Below are positions 18,036 to 27,989 of a stretch of DNA of 64,000 nucleotides, one piece after another. Within the stretch, counting starts at the first letter, position 1. Every line of letters begins with the position of its first letter. This stretch comes from Burkholderia sp. Ac-20379 (GTDB lineage Bacteria > Pseudomonadota > Gammaproteobacteria > Burkholderiales > Burkholderiaceae): assembly GCF_017104645.1 (NCBI RefSeq), contig NZ_JAAGPF010000003.1, positions 1 through 64,000 on the forward strand, in the 5' to 3' direction. The notes beneath the pieces are model-generated. The model had not been told where the DNA came from and did no database searches. It worked only from the letters and a program-made list of their open reading frames with translations. The translations under genes and the position numbers were made by a program.

Positions 18036-19289
18036 ATGCCCGTCGACTTTGACAAACTGCCACCGGAGGAATCCGTACCGGACAAACCGCCTTCGCGCTT
18101 CGTCTGGACGATCGTGTTTCTCGTCATTGTGCTTGCCGGTATTTTCGCGGTTCTGCTTCTCTGGCCCAAGGGCGAGCCAACGCAGTCTGTCTGGTTCTGG
18201 ATATGCGTCACGGTATATCCGGTCGGCGTTGCAGCCTTCGTCGTGTTGCGGCGCTACAGCGTTTTCGAGAGTCGACGTTTGGACGCGATCTCATGGAACG
18301 AAGCTCGAGAAAAGTACGTGAATGGCGTGTTCGAGGATGTCAGTCGCCCACTTGTACTGATCGCTGCAACATATCGATTCGCGAGCGACGCGAAAGATGA
18401 TGCATTCGACAAGTTGCTGGATGGCTCCATCAAACTTGAACCACGGACTCCACCGAGACCCGATGCGCCGCCGGTGAACGCTCGCTGGTTTGAGGAGTCG
18501 GTCGCGGACGAAGAAGGTACCCGATTCCAAAGCGACAACGAGCGGCAGCGCCACGTACGAGGGTGGTTGTTTGGCGCATTGATCGACGACGTTGCCGACG
18601 TTATTCGTGCGTTGCCGTCGGAGTTGAAACTTGCGATCCAGTTGGTGTTGCCCGGCATTGCGAACCCGGACGAGGCGCGGAGATCGTGGGACAGGCAATG
18701 GGCCAGGGTCAATCTCCCGTCATTCAAAGCGGAGGTCTTGCCCGAGCCTCCTGACCTGATGGCTTTCGATGCATGGCTGGATCGAATCAACCAGCAACGT
18801 GATCTGGAGGCGCGCCTGCTCGTCTTTATACAGTTGAACCCGGTTCTTCAAGCGCTTCCGCCAGACGGGAGCGCGGAAGCCGGCGTCGCGCTTCTGGTCG
18901 TGCCGGAGCCAGTACAGCGTCGATTCAAGATCGACGCGATGGCAAGGTTGCATCGACCCAACGGAACCGATGACTGCTCTGTGGACGACGGGCTCGCACG
19001 CGCGTTGCGCTGGGGGCGTGCGGAACCTTCGGCTGTCGGTCGTATCTGGCAGTGCGCTCTTGATTCAGCTGCGACCAATGCGGCGACTGCTGCCATGGTC
19101 AAGAGCGGGGTCGGCTCGAAGTCGACGAACATCGATTACACGGTGGGGCACGCTGGTGAAGTTTCGCCTTGGCTTGGAGTGGCTTGTGCGGCCAGGGCAG
19201 TTGCTCAGGAGGACACATCCCAGCTCGTGGTAACGACCGGCAAGACGGGGGCTTGTTTCTCGATATTGCGGAAGAGCGACGCGCCATGA
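18036..19289 (+). CDS. Unrecognised membrane-anchored protein in the T6SS cargo cassette
   Basis: A 417-residue protein of unknown function. Two transmembrane helices lie near residues 22-43 (WTIVFLVIVLAGIFAVLLLW) and 52-72, followed by a ~340-residue soluble domain. The C-terminal third faintly resembles the second half of a thiolase/beta-ketoacyl-synthase fold: GSAEAGVALLVVPEPVQRR, then CALDSAATNAATAAM, then TVGHAGEVSPWLGVACAARA and VVTTGKTGACFSIL, but no catalytic set is evident. It lies 9 bp after the immunity gene and 82 bp before the PAAR gene. It may be an accessory or loading protein. The ATG at 18036 is preferred to the adjacent TTG. Confidence 0.75.
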   Translation: MPVDFDKLPPEESVPDKPPSRFVWTIVFLVIVLAGIFAVLLLWPKGEPTQSVWFWICVTVYPVGVAAFVVLRRYSVFESRRLDAISWNEAREKYVNGVFEDVSRPLVLIAATYRFASDAKDDAFDKLLDGSIKLEPRTPPRPDAPPVNARWFEESVADEEGTRFQSDNERQRHVRGWLFGALIDDVADVIRALPSELKLAIQLVLPGIANPDEARRSWDRQWARVNLPSFKAEVLPEPPDLMAFDAWLDRINQQRDLEARLLVFIQLNPVLQALPPDGSAEAGVALLVVPEPVQRRFKIDAMARLHRPNGTDDCSVDDGLARALRWGRAEPSAVGRIWQCALDSAATNAATAAMVKSGVGSKSTNIDYTVGHAGEVSPWLGVACAARAVAQEDTSQLVVTTGKTGACFSILRKSDAP

Positions 19290-19371
19290 TTGAGGCGCAT
19301 TAATTATTGCCCTCGTTGTTCGGCCGCGCGGCTCAATGCACAACCTGTCCGAAAATTGAGGGGATCAGATC

Positions 19372-19662
19372 ATGGTCAGACGGTACGACATTCTGAAAGG
19401 CGACGGGACGACGTCGGACGGCACTGTGTTGGGCGGTGATTCGAACGACCGGATTGCGGATCGCGAACAGGCTTACGAGCGCGACGACGTCTGGTGTCCC
19501 GCGTGTAAGACGACGGGACACATCGCCTGCGACGGACCTCGCTTCTCGATGAAAGGCCCTGATGGAAGAGAAGGAGCACTGAGCGACGATTGGTGCGTAT
19601 GCAAGTGCGATCCGCCGCCGCGCCTGCTCCCTTCCCAATACTCGTCCTATGTCGATCTCTGA
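19372..19662 (+). CDS. PAAR-domain T6SS spike tip protein
   Basis: A 96-residue PAAR-family protein: the N-terminus RRYDILKGDGTTSDGTVLGG and the Cys-containing WCPACKTTGHIACDG segment fit the PAAR cone that caps the VgrG spike and binds a metal ion. It has no C-terminal toxin extension. It is probably the tip for the VgrG encoded upstream. Confidence 0.85.
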   Translation: MVRRYDILKGDGTTSDGTVLGGDSNDRIADREQAYERDDVWCPACKTTGHIACDGPRFSMKGPDGREGALSDDWCVCKCDPPPRLLPSQYSSYVDL

Positions 19663-19767
19663 GCGTAAGCGAAAACATCCTTACCGTTCGGACGTTGGCC
19701 GTGGTGATCACCGTCGAAACCCGCTGCGGCATCTGCATGGGCAACCTCGATTCAATTTCAATTCAAT

Positions 19768-22700
19768 ATGCTTCGCAAGTTTCGGATCGACATTCTAAGC
19801 ATCGTCATAGTGGTCGTCCTGCCCGGATTTTTGATCTGGTTCAAAGGCAATGAGTGGGGCTGGCATTCGGTCGAAAAGCGGGCCGGCTGGATCGTCTTGC
19901 TGTGCATCGTATTCGTCGTGCTGTTCGTGTGGTCCAGCTTCGATTCGTCATCTCGCCCAGCAGTAGCGGCGCGGCGTATTCGACACTGGGTAGCTAAACA
20001 GACCGGTTCATCGGCGCAGCGCAATACGGAAACCCCTGATGGCAGCTCACGCGCCGCGGCGTTACGCAGCAGTCTTCGCGATCGCCACGGCCGGCGCTGG
20101 CGCTATCGCGAGCGATGGGTGCTGATCGCCGGCGATGAACCGCTCGTGAAGCGTCTGGCGCCGGGCCTTGTCGACACCGGCTTTGCAATCACCGGCGACA
20201 CGGTTCTGCTGTACGCGAAGCAAACGAGCAGTACGCTCGATACCAACTGGCTCGACCAGATTCGCCGCTTGCGCCGCCGGCGCCCGGTCGACGCGGTTGT
20301 CGCAGTGACGCGCAACCGCAGTTCGTCCCATGCGCCGTTCGATACCGACAATCTGTCGCAACGGCTCGCGCGCCATGCCCGCGCGCTGCGCTGGGCCGCG
20401 CCCGCGTATCTGCTCGATGCCACCGATTTCGGCGAACACCTCTCAAGCCCCGGCGAGGCGATCGGCTTCACGTGGTCAAACGCGCGCATTGGCGCCGACG
20501 AGATCGATACCTCGCTACATGACCTCACCGTCAGTCTGGCGGACGCTGGCGTCGTGCGACTGACGAACGATGCGCACGACAGCTATCCCGCCGAACTGTC
20601 GAAGCACATTTCCAACCTTCATCGTGCGCTGTCGGGGCTGGTGCTGCAGACTGCCCGGTCACGCGTCTGGCGGCACGCGGTTCACGGGCTACTTTTTACC
20701 CCACTGCTCAAGGAGCGGGAACTGACGCCGCCGACGTCCGAGAACGACGACGGGCCGTCCGTCGGGCCTCCACACCGGACGATCTGGCAGACCGTCGCCG
20801 GGCACAGCCGCACGATCCAGGGCCGTCGTGTCGGCTTGTCGCTGTCGACAACCGCTGCATGGATCGCGACTGGCTTGGTAGGCTGCTGGATCGGCGGAAC
20901 GATGCTGTCGGGATTCGTCAACCGGGCAACGGTCGAGAACGCGGCCGATGCCGCCACACAGCTGATGACCGCTCAGGATGGCTCGCATGCCTTGCAAGCT
21001 CTCAACGAGCTCGACCGTCAAATCGACACGCTCGAGATCCGTCGGCGCGAAGGCCCGCCCTGGCGTGCACGCTTCGGCCTGAATCGCGACCGCGCTCTGC
21101 CCGATGTCATGTGGCCGACCTATGCCAACGCAGCGGCCGCCATCCTCGTCGCGCCGATCCGGCAAAAACTCGAAGCGGACCTGCGCCGGCTTGCCTCGCT
21201 GTCCGACGCCGAAATCGCCAGCGGTGGCGATGCATCGGTGCAAGCCGCCTACGACACGTTGAAGGCTTACCTGATGCTCGCCAGGCCCGACCATGCGGTT
21301 GCCGCGTTCGTGACACCGCAACTGCTCGCGATCGCCGAACCCGCACGCCCCGCGAATTCGCGCTTGTCTCCCGGTGCCTGGGAGGATCTGCGTCAGCAGG
21401 CAATCACGTTCTTCGCCGGCCATTTGGGCCGCGCTCCGCTGCGGGCGATGGAGCCCGATCCCGCGCTCGTGGCGTCGGCTCGCCAGACGATCATCGGCGT
21501 ACGCGGCATCCAGAACTCGACCGACGCGATCTACCAGCAGATCCTTGACGACGCCCAGGCCAAATATCCGCCTGTCTCGCTCGCGAAGCTGCTGGGCGAT
21601 ACGACCAGCCGTGGCTTGTTCAACACCACGGCGACGGTGCCGGGCGTGTTCACGCGCGCCGCCTGGGACGAGCGGATCGCGAAGGCGATCGACGAAGCGA
21701 GCGGCCGGCATACCGTGGCGGGCGACTGGGTGCTGTCCGACACCAAGGCTGCGAGCCCGGTGCCGTCGACGCTGAAGACCGAGCTGCGTCAGCGCTACTT
21801 CGACGATTACGCACGTGCCTGGGCGCTGTTTCTCAATAGTCTGCGCTGGCAGCGCGCGCCGGCGCTGTCGGCCACGGCCGATCAATTGACCTTGCTCGGC
21901 GATGCGCAGCGCTCGCCGCTGGTCGCGCTGATGAATGCGCTGGTCTATCAGGCCGGTGCCGGCGCGAACGCGCACTCGCTCGCCGACAATCTGGTCAGCA
22001 AGGCGCAACAACTGGTCGGAGGCGGGGAGCAGGATCCCTCGAAGCGGGTCCGATCGCCCGTTGCACCGCTGGCCGGTCCGTTCGGCCCGATTCTGCGGCT
22101 GACAGGCAGCGATCCGGCGCTGGGCATATCGGCGCAGGGCGAGGCGGCGGCTCGGCTGGCCGCGACCGGCGACTTGAGTCTCGCCCGATACCTCGAACGG
22201 GTCACGGCCATGCGCCTCAAGACATCGCAGATCGTCGCCGGGGCCGATCCCGACGCGATGGCGCGGCTTGCCGCCCAATCGGTGCTGCAGGGTCGAACGT
22301 CCGAAATTGCTGACAGTCGCGATTACGCGAGCCGTGTGGCCGCGAGCCTCGGCGAACGGTGGTCGGGTTTCGGCGATCTGTTTCGCGCGCCGTTCGATCA
22401 GGCATGGCAGGTGGTCGCGCAACCGGCGGCCTCGAGCCTGAACGAGATCTGGCGCACCGCGATCGTTGCCGACTGGAACAGGACCTTCGCCGGCCGTTAC
22501 CCGTTCGCCGATTCCGACAACGATGCCTCGCTGCCCGAGATGGCGCGTTTCATGCGCTTGGACAATGGCGTGATCGCGCAGTTCGTGACGACGCAACTCG
22601 CGGGCGTGGTCGAGCGTCAGGGCAGCCGGTGGGTGGCGGCCCAGGGCGCCAATCATGGCGCGTTGACGATCGACCCGGCATTCCTCGCGAGCTTGAACCA

Positions 22701-23487
22701 GCTCGCGCGTATTGCCACCGTCCTGTTCCCGTCCGGCGACGCGCACATACGCTACGAACTGCAGGCCGTGCCGACGCCGGGCGTGACCGACACGCGATTC
22801 GTGCTGTCCGGGCGCGAATTGCACTATTTCAATCAGAAACAGGCGTGGACGCCGTTCGAGTGGCCCGGTCAATCGCTCGAGAACCTGTCGCGCATCGAAT
22901 GGCAGACGGAGCGGGGCGGTTTGCGCACGGCGCTCGACGCGCAGGGGCGATTCGGCCTGATCCGCCTGCTGGAGCGCGCAACAGTGTCGCCGCAGGATAG
23001 TGCGCGCTATCTGCTGAGCTGGGCGCCCGATACGCGTCAAGGTCTGGCGCTCAGGGTGCAACTGCGCAGCGAGGCCGGCGCGGGGCCGCTCGACGTGCTG
23101 CAGTTGCGTCACTTTGCGTTGCCTGACCGGGTGTTTGTCACCCGAACGGCGGGCGCTCGACAGACGATGTCGGCGGCCAATCCGCCGCCGCTTCCCGCCG
23201 AGGCGATCGCGGCCGCCCATCACGCGGCCGTGCCTTTGCCGCCGGGGCTGCCGGGTCGCATGCCGCTGCCCGATGACGCGACACCGGCGCATCCCGTCGC
23301 GGCTACCGCGCTGGCCGAAGCCGGGGCGCGACCGGTCGCGCCGGGCGGGATCGCACAGCCGTCCGCGCGTCAAGCGAAGGCGTTGCCGCCCGTAACGATG
23401 ACGGCGTCGTCCGATGCCGCATCTCGACCATTCGGATATGCCCTCGGCTTGTCGCGCGATGCATTTTCTTTTCAGGACACGCCATGA
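19768..23487 (+). CDS. tssM: Type VI secretion inner-membrane protein TssM (IcmF/VasK) lacking Walker A
   Basis: A 1239-residue TssM. Two N-terminal helices (about 9-26 and 43-61), a cytoplasmic domain, a third helix near 362-384, then a large periplasmic IcmF/DUF1215-type domain up to a Pro/Ala-rich end. In canonical TssM the cytoplasmic domain carries GxxxxGK[ST]; here the equivalent position reads WVLIAGDEPLVKRL (117-130), so nucleotide binding is doubtful. It forms the trans-envelope complex with TssL and TssJ. It overlaps tssA by 4 bp. Confidence 0.93.
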   Translation: MLRKFRIDILSIVIVVVLPGFLIWFKGNEWGWHSVEKRAGWIVLLCIVFVVLFVWSSFDSSSRPAVAARRIRHWVAKQTGSSAQRNTETPDGSSRAAALRSSLRDRHGRRWRYRERWVLIAGDEPLVKRLAPGLVDTGFAITGDTVLLYAKQTSSTLDTNWLDQIRRLRRRRPVDAVVAVTRNRSSSHAPFDTDNLSQRLARHARALRWAAPAYLLDATDFGEHLSSPGEAIGFTWSNARIGADEIDTSLHDLTVSLADAGVVRLTNDAHDSYPAELSKHISNLHRALSGLVLQTARSRVWRHAVHGLLFTPLLKERELTPPTSENDDGPSVGPPHRTIWQTVAGHSRTIQGRRVGLSLSTTAAWIATGLVGCWIGGTMLSGFVNRATVENAADAATQLMTAQDGSHALQALNELDRQIDTLEIRRREGPPWRARFGLNRDRALPDVMWPTYANAAAAILVAPIRQKLEADLRRLASLSDAEIASGGDASVQAAYDTLKAYLMLARPDHAVAAFVTPQLLAIAEPARPANSRLSPGAWEDLRQQAITFFAGHLGRAPLRAMEPDPALVASARQTIIGVRGIQNSTDAIYQQILDDAQAKYPPVSLAKLLGDTTSRGLFNTTATVPGVFTRAAWDERIAKAIDEASGRHTVAGDWVLSDTKAASPVPSTLKTELRQRYFDDYARAWALFLNSLRWQRAPALSATADQLTLLGDAQRSPLVALMNALVYQAGAGANAHSLADNLVSKAQQLVGGGEQDPSKRVRSPVAPLAGPFGPILRLTGSDPALGISAQGEAAARLAATGDLSLARYLERVTAMRLKTSQIVAGADPDAMARLAAQSVLQGRTSEIADSRDYASRVAASLGERWSGFGDLFRAPFDQAWQVVAQPAASSLNEIWRTAIVADWNRTFAGRYPFADSDNDASLPEMARFMRLDNGVIAQFVTTQLAGVVERQGSRWVAAQGANHGALTIDPAFLASLNQLARIATVLFPSGDAHIRYELQAVPTPGVTDTRFVLSGRELHYFNQKQAWTPFEWPGQSLENLSRIEWQTERGGLRTALDAQGRFGLIRLLERATVSPQDSARYLLSWAPDTRQGLALRVQLRSEAGAGPLDVLQLRHFALPDRVFVTRTAGARQTMSAANPPPLPAEAIAAAHHAAVPLPPGLPGRMPLPDDATPAHPVAATALAEAGARPVAPGGIAQPSARQAKALPPVTMTASSDAASRPFGYALGLSRDAFSFQDTP

Positions 23488-25064
23488 CGCTCGCCAATTT
23501 CGTCAAAACACTCGTCGGCGCGCCACGCGGCGATTCGCCAGCCGAGCCGCGCATGGAGGCCTGGGCCGCGTGGCTCGTTCCCCTCGGCGGCGAACACGCA
23601 TGCGGCCGCGATCCCGGCTATGAAGACGCGTTCTTCGAACTGAAGGACGAAGCGAACAAGCTGTCGGGGATCGACGACGGATTGATTGCGCGTTTCTGCG
23701 AGCAATTGCTCAAGGAAACCGGGAAGGATCTGCGTCTGGCCGGTTACTACGCATTCGCACGGCTGCGCATGGACCGGCCGGCCGGGTTCGCCGACGGGAT
23801 CGAACTGGCGGCATTGCTTGTCGACCGGTTCGGCGAGGCCATGTCGCCGGCGCGGGCCGAAGCGAAGCGGGCCGCGCTGGACATGTTCGCCACTGCCCGA
23901 ATGCTCGAAACGCTGGACGGCCGGGGCGAGTTCGCGCCCGCCGATGCCGAGCGCGTGATGGCGGCGCTCGACGTGCTCGTTGCCCGCACGAACACATGGT
24001 CCGAAGCCGCGCGTCCGAATCTGCAGCCGCTCGTTGCGCGCTTTCAGGGCAAGGACGAGCCGGTTCGCGTCATTGGCGCGGCCCCGGCATTGCCGCTCGC
24101 GCCAGCGTCCGCGAGCGCGGCGAGCGGACCGATCGCCTCGGCGCGCGATCTGCTCGATCAGGCGCGCGCGATGTCGGCGTGGCTGCGCGATCAGGAAAAC
24201 GGCTATCTGCCTTCGGTGCGTGTCGTGCGAAGTGTCCGATGGGATACCTTGCACGACGTGCCGCCCTCGGATGCGGCGTCGCATACGCGTCTCGTCGCGC
24301 CGCGCGCCGAATTGCGCCAGCAGATGAAGCGCCTCGTGCTGCAAAAGCAATGGCATGCCTTGCTCGAACGCGTGGAAGGGGCGTTCATGGAGGGCGCGAA
24401 TCATCTCTGGTTCGATCTGCAGTATTTCCAGCACATTGCCCTCGATCACATCGGCGCACCGCATCGCGCATGGAGCGATGTGCTGCGAGCGGATTTCGCG
24501 TTGTTTCTGGCCCGGCTGCCCGGTATCGAGCGCCTGGCGTTCAACGACGGCACGCCGTTTGCCGACGACGCGACGCTCGAATGGATCGCGCGGCATGCGG
24601 TCGTGCGCGACCTGGAGTCGGGCGAGACCGTGGCGCCGCTGCCGGTGTCGGCGCATGGCGAAGGCGAGACGGCCGATTGGCCCGAAATCGAAGCGCAAGC
24701 GCGCGATCTCGCCGGCCGCGAAGGGCTCGAGGCGGCATTGGCATGGCTCGATGCGCTGCCCGGCATGAAGACGGCTCGGCACGGCTACCTCCAGCGGCTC
24801 GTGATGGCGCGTCTGGCCGAGCATGCCGGGCGGCCCGACGCCGCGCTGGCCCTGCTGGCCGAGCTCGACACGCAGGCCGGATCGCTGCCGCTGATTCGCT
24901 GGGAGCCCGCGCTGATCTTCGAGGTCAAGCAGCAACTGGTGCGCGCCTTGAAGGCCGCCAGTCATCGCAAGGAGGCCGACAAGCCGACTCTGGCCCGCCG
25001 CATCGCCGAACTGCATGCCGAGCTGACCGTGCTCGACCCGGCGCGCGCGCTGACTCTTTCGTAA
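23484..25064 (+). CDS. tssA: Type VI secretion protein TssA (ImpA/VasJ-type)
   Basis: A 526-residue TssA with an ImpA-like N-terminal region (GRDPGYEDAFFELKDEANKL) and a VasJ-type C-terminal domain (about residues 250-526). TssA proteins guide baseplate and sheath assembly and, in some classes, cap the growing sheath. Its ATG overlaps the tssM stop (ATGA), and tssF begins 9 bp after it. Confidence 0.88.
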   Translation: MTLANFVKTLVGAPRGDSPAEPRMEAWAAWLVPLGGEHACGRDPGYEDAFFELKDEANKLSGIDDGLIARFCEQLLKETGKDLRLAGYYAFARLRMDRPAGFADGIELAALLVDRFGEAMSPARAEAKRAALDMFATARMLETLDGRGEFAPADAERVMAALDVLVARTNTWSEAARPNLQPLVARFQGKDEPVRVIGAAPALPLAPASASAASGPIASARDLLDQARAMSAWLRDQENGYLPSVRVVRSVRWDTLHDVPPSDAASHTRLVAPRAELRQQMKRLVLQKQWHALLERVEGAFMEGANHLWFDLQYFQHIALDHIGAPHRAWSDVLRADFALFLARLPGIERLAFNDGTPFADDATLEWIARHAVVRDLESGETVAPLPVSAHGEGETADWPEIEAQARDLAGREGLEAALAWLDALPGMKTARHGYLQRLVMARLAEHAGRPDAALALLAELDTQAGSLPLIRWEPALIFEVKQQLVRALKAASHRKEADKPTLARRIAELHAELTVLDPARALTLS

Positions 25065-25073
25065 CGGAACGCC

Positions 25074-26888
25074 ATGGAAAACAACGATCCGATCCTGCGC
25101 TACTACGAAGCGGAAATGCGCTACCTGAACGAATCCGGCAAGGAGTTCGCGAAGGCGCATCCCGATCGCGCGCGTCTGCTCAATCTCGATCGCGTCGGCG
25201 ATCGCGATCCCTATGTCGAGCGGCTGTTCGAAGGGTTCGCATTCCTGACCGGCCGGCTGCGGCAGAAGCTCGACGACGAACTGCCCGAACTGACGGAAGG
25301 GCTGGTCAGCCTGTTGTGGCCGCACTATCTGCGGATGATTCCGTCGTTGTCGATCGTGGCGCTCGCGCCGCTCGCCGGCAAATTGCAGAAGACCGAAATC
25401 GTGCCGGCCGGTGTGCCGGTGCGTTCCGAGCCGATCCCGGCGGCGCCGGTGGCGGCTGCCGATGGCGCCGCGCCGAAGACCGTTCAATGCATGTACCGCA
25501 CCACGCAGGACGTCGCCTTGCAGCCGATCGCGATCACGCACGCCGGCCCGGCCGTGCGCCACGATGGCCGCTCGGTGATCCGGCTGGGTTTGGCGCTCGA
25601 CAGCTCGGCGCTGCGCAAGGAAACGGATCTATCGCGGTTGCGTCTGTACCTGAATGCGGATCTGCCGACGGCGTTCGCGATGCATCTCGCGCTGACGCGC
25701 CAGATCGACACGATCGTCTGGCGCGTGCCGGAAATCCAGGATGGGCATCCCGTGCCGCTCGCCGGCGTCACGGTCGAGCCGGCCGGATTCTCGGCGGGGG
25801 AGCGGCTGTGGCCGAACGCCGACGCCGCGTTCTCGGGCTATCAACTGCTGCTCGAATATTTCACGTTCCGCGAGAAATTCCTGTTCGTCGATCTGTGCGG
25901 GCTGAACGTCGCCATGCTGCCCGAAGGCGCGACCCGCTTCGAGCTGGAAATCGTGCTGACGCAGGCCTACCCGGCCGACCGGCGCTTCGGCGCGGACCAC
26001 GTCCGGCTTTTCTGCTCGCCGGTCATCAACCTGTTCGAGCTCGATGCCGAGCCGATCGAGATCGACCATCACGAAACCGAGTATCGCGTGGTGCCGGCCG
26101 GCCATTTGCGCGAGCACGTCGAAACCTATTCAGTCGATGCGATCGAGGCGTTCGATCACGAAACGGCCGAGCGGTATGCCTATGTGCCGTTCGCGACGTT
26201 CCGGCATCGCGGCGGCATGCTGCGGCACGAGGCGCCGGAGCGTTATTTCCACACGCGCGTGCGGCCTGGGATAGCGGGCTTGCACGAGACCTGGGTCATT
26301 CTGGGCGGGCATGCATGGGACGCCATGGCGGCGCTTCCCGAGGAAAGCTTGTCGCTGCGCGTGACGGGGACGAACGGCATGCTTCCGCGCAAGGGCTTGC
26401 GCGAAGCCAGCCTGAATCAGCTTGCCACGAGCACGCAGAACGTCGCGGGGGTGCGCAACCTCGTGGCACCGACGCTGCCGCTGTATCCGCCGACGGAAGA
26501 CCGCTTCCAATGGCGTGTGCTGTCGCATCTGGCGCCGAACTTCCTGTCGATGATGAACGCCGAAGTGCTGCGCGGCGCGCTCGCGCTGTACGACTGGACC
26601 AACGACGAATTGAATCGCCGGCGCCTCGCGGGCATCGCGTGGGTGTCGCAGACGCTGATCGAGGAGGTATCGGGCGGCTCGGTCGAGCGGGGCGTGTCGA
26701 TCGAGGTCACGCTCGATAGCCACGCATTCGTCGGAGCAGGCGACTTGATGTTGTTCGGCGAATTGCTGCACCGGTTCTTCGCCCTCTATGCCGACATCAA
26801 TGTGTTCACGAAGCTCGCGATCGTGAGCCTGCCGTCGCAGGAGCGCATCGAGTGGCCGCGCAGCAAGGCGGAGCGAGCCGCGCTATGA
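25074..26888 (+). CDS. tssF: Type VI secretion baseplate subunit TssF
   Basis: A 604-residue TssF/VasA protein. The N-terminus (ILRYYEAEMRYLNESGKEFA, then DPYVERLFEGFAFLTGRLRQKLDDELPEL) is diagnostic. With TssG and TssE it forms the baseplate wedge. Its stop overlaps the tssG ATG (ATGA). Confidence 0.95.
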   Translation: MENNDPILRYYEAEMRYLNESGKEFAKAHPDRARLLNLDRVGDRDPYVERLFEGFAFLTGRLRQKLDDELPELTEGLVSLLWPHYLRMIPSLSIVALAPLAGKLQKTEIVPAGVPVRSEPIPAAPVAAADGAAPKTVQCMYRTTQDVALQPIAITHAGPAVRHDGRSVIRLGLALDSSALRKETDLSRLRLYLNADLPTAFAMHLALTRQIDTIVWRVPEIQDGHPVPLAGVTVEPAGFSAGERLWPNADAAFSGYQLLLEYFTFREKFLFVDLCGLNVAMLPEGATRFELEIVLTQAYPADRRFGADHVRLFCSPVINLFELDAEPIEIDHHETEYRVVPAGHLREHVETYSVDAIEAFDHETAERYAYVPFATFRHRGGMLRHEAPERYFHTRVRPGIAGLHETWVILGGHAWDAMAALPEESLSLRVTGTNGMLPRKGLREASLNQLATSTQNVAGVRNLVAPTLPLYPPTEDRFQWRVLSHLAPNFLSMMNAEVLRGALALYDWTNDELNRRRLAGIAWVSQTLIEEVSGGSVERGVSIEVTLDSHAFVGAGDLMLFGELLHRFFALYADINVFTKLAIVSLPSQERIEWPRSKAERAAL

Positions 26889-27976
26889 CGCATGCCGCGC
26901 TTCCGAATCTCGATCCGCTCGTCGCGTCGCTTCTGGCTCGCGCGCCGCGCATGAACTTCATGCAGCTTTGCCGGCTGCTGGAAGTGCGCGTCCCCGCGCA
27001 GCCCGGGTTCGGCACGCAGGATGCGCCCGATCATGAGCCGGTGCGTTTCCGGCCGAGGCCGCGCCTGGGTTTTCCCGCGAGCGAAGTGGCGGCGGTCGAA
27101 TTCGACGACGCATGGCCGGATGGGCCGCCAACCGTGCGCACGACGTTCATGGGGCTGTATGGCGTCGATGCGGCGATGCCGTCGCACACGATCGACGAGA
27201 TCGCACTGCGCGAGGAAGGGCACGAGGCGGTCGAGGCGTTTCTCGATCAATTCAATCATCGGTACATCGCGTTGCTGTACCGGGCGTGGCGCAAGTACCG
27301 TTACCCCGAACATTTCCGCCCTGGCGGCACGGACGCGCACTCCCGCAATCTGCTTTGTCTGGCCGGATTCGGCTGGGGCGACAAGCCCAGGCGTGCGGGC
27401 TTGCCCGATTCGAGGATGCTGGCGCTGCTGGGCTTGCTGATCCAGCGCACGCGTACGCCGGAAGGCTTGGCGGGCGTGGTGGCGCTGGCGGTTCCGGGCA
27501 TCGGCGTGCGGGTCGACGAGTTCTGGCCTGTCACGACATCCAGCGGCCGTCCGCGTCCGCTCACGTCGGCATGCGCCGGCCTCGTGCAGGAGAGCGGCGG
27601 ACGCGGCGGCCTCGGCAGCGGCTATGTCCTGGGCAGACGGATGTCCTATCGCAGCCGCGCCGTGCGTGCGACGTTACAGCCCGCCGACGAGCGGCAGGCC
27701 AACGGACTGTTGCCCGGCGGAGCGTTGCACCGCGATCTCATGGCGTTCGTGCAGTTGTACGTGGGCGTCAAGGCCGATGTGCACATGCGGATGGAAATGT
27801 CGTCGCGTTTCGCGCCGTGCCCCACAATCGGCCTGCGGGCAGCCGACCCGGCCCCGAGGCTGGGCTGGACGACCGTGCTGCCCGCCGCGCACGAGCGTCC
27901 GATCAACATTGCGCTCGGGCGTTACACCGCGTTTCCCACTCCCGAGCCGAACCCTTATCTGTCGCAACATGCCTGA
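26885..27976 (+). CDS. tssG: Type VI secretion baseplate subunit TssG
   Basis: A 363-residue TssG/VasB protein (MNFMQLCRLLEV, then RFRPRPRLGFPASEV and FMGLYGVDAAMPSHT, all typical). It forms the (TssF)2-TssG wedge. The ATG at 26885, coupled to the tssF stop, is preferred to an ATG 33 bases upstream. Confidence 0.94.
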   Translation: MTHAALPNLDPLVASLLARAPRMNFMQLCRLLEVRVPAQPGFGTQDAPDHEPVRFRPRPRLGFPASEVAAVEFDDAWPDGPPTVRTTFMGLYGVDAAMPSHTIDEIALREEGHEAVEAFLDQFNHRYIALLYRAWRKYRYPEHFRPGGTDAHSRNLLCLAGFGWGDKPRRAGLPDSRMLALLGLLIQRTRTPEGLAGVVALAVPGIGVRVDEFWPVTTSSGRPRPLTSACAGLVQESGGRGGLGSGYVLGRRMSYRSRAVRATLQPADERQANGLLPGGALHRDLMAFVQLYVGVKADVHMRMEMSSRFAPCPTIGLRAADPAPRLGWTTVLPAAHERPINIALGRYTAFPTPEPNPYLSQHA

Positions 27977-27989
27977 CCGGAGCTGGCCG

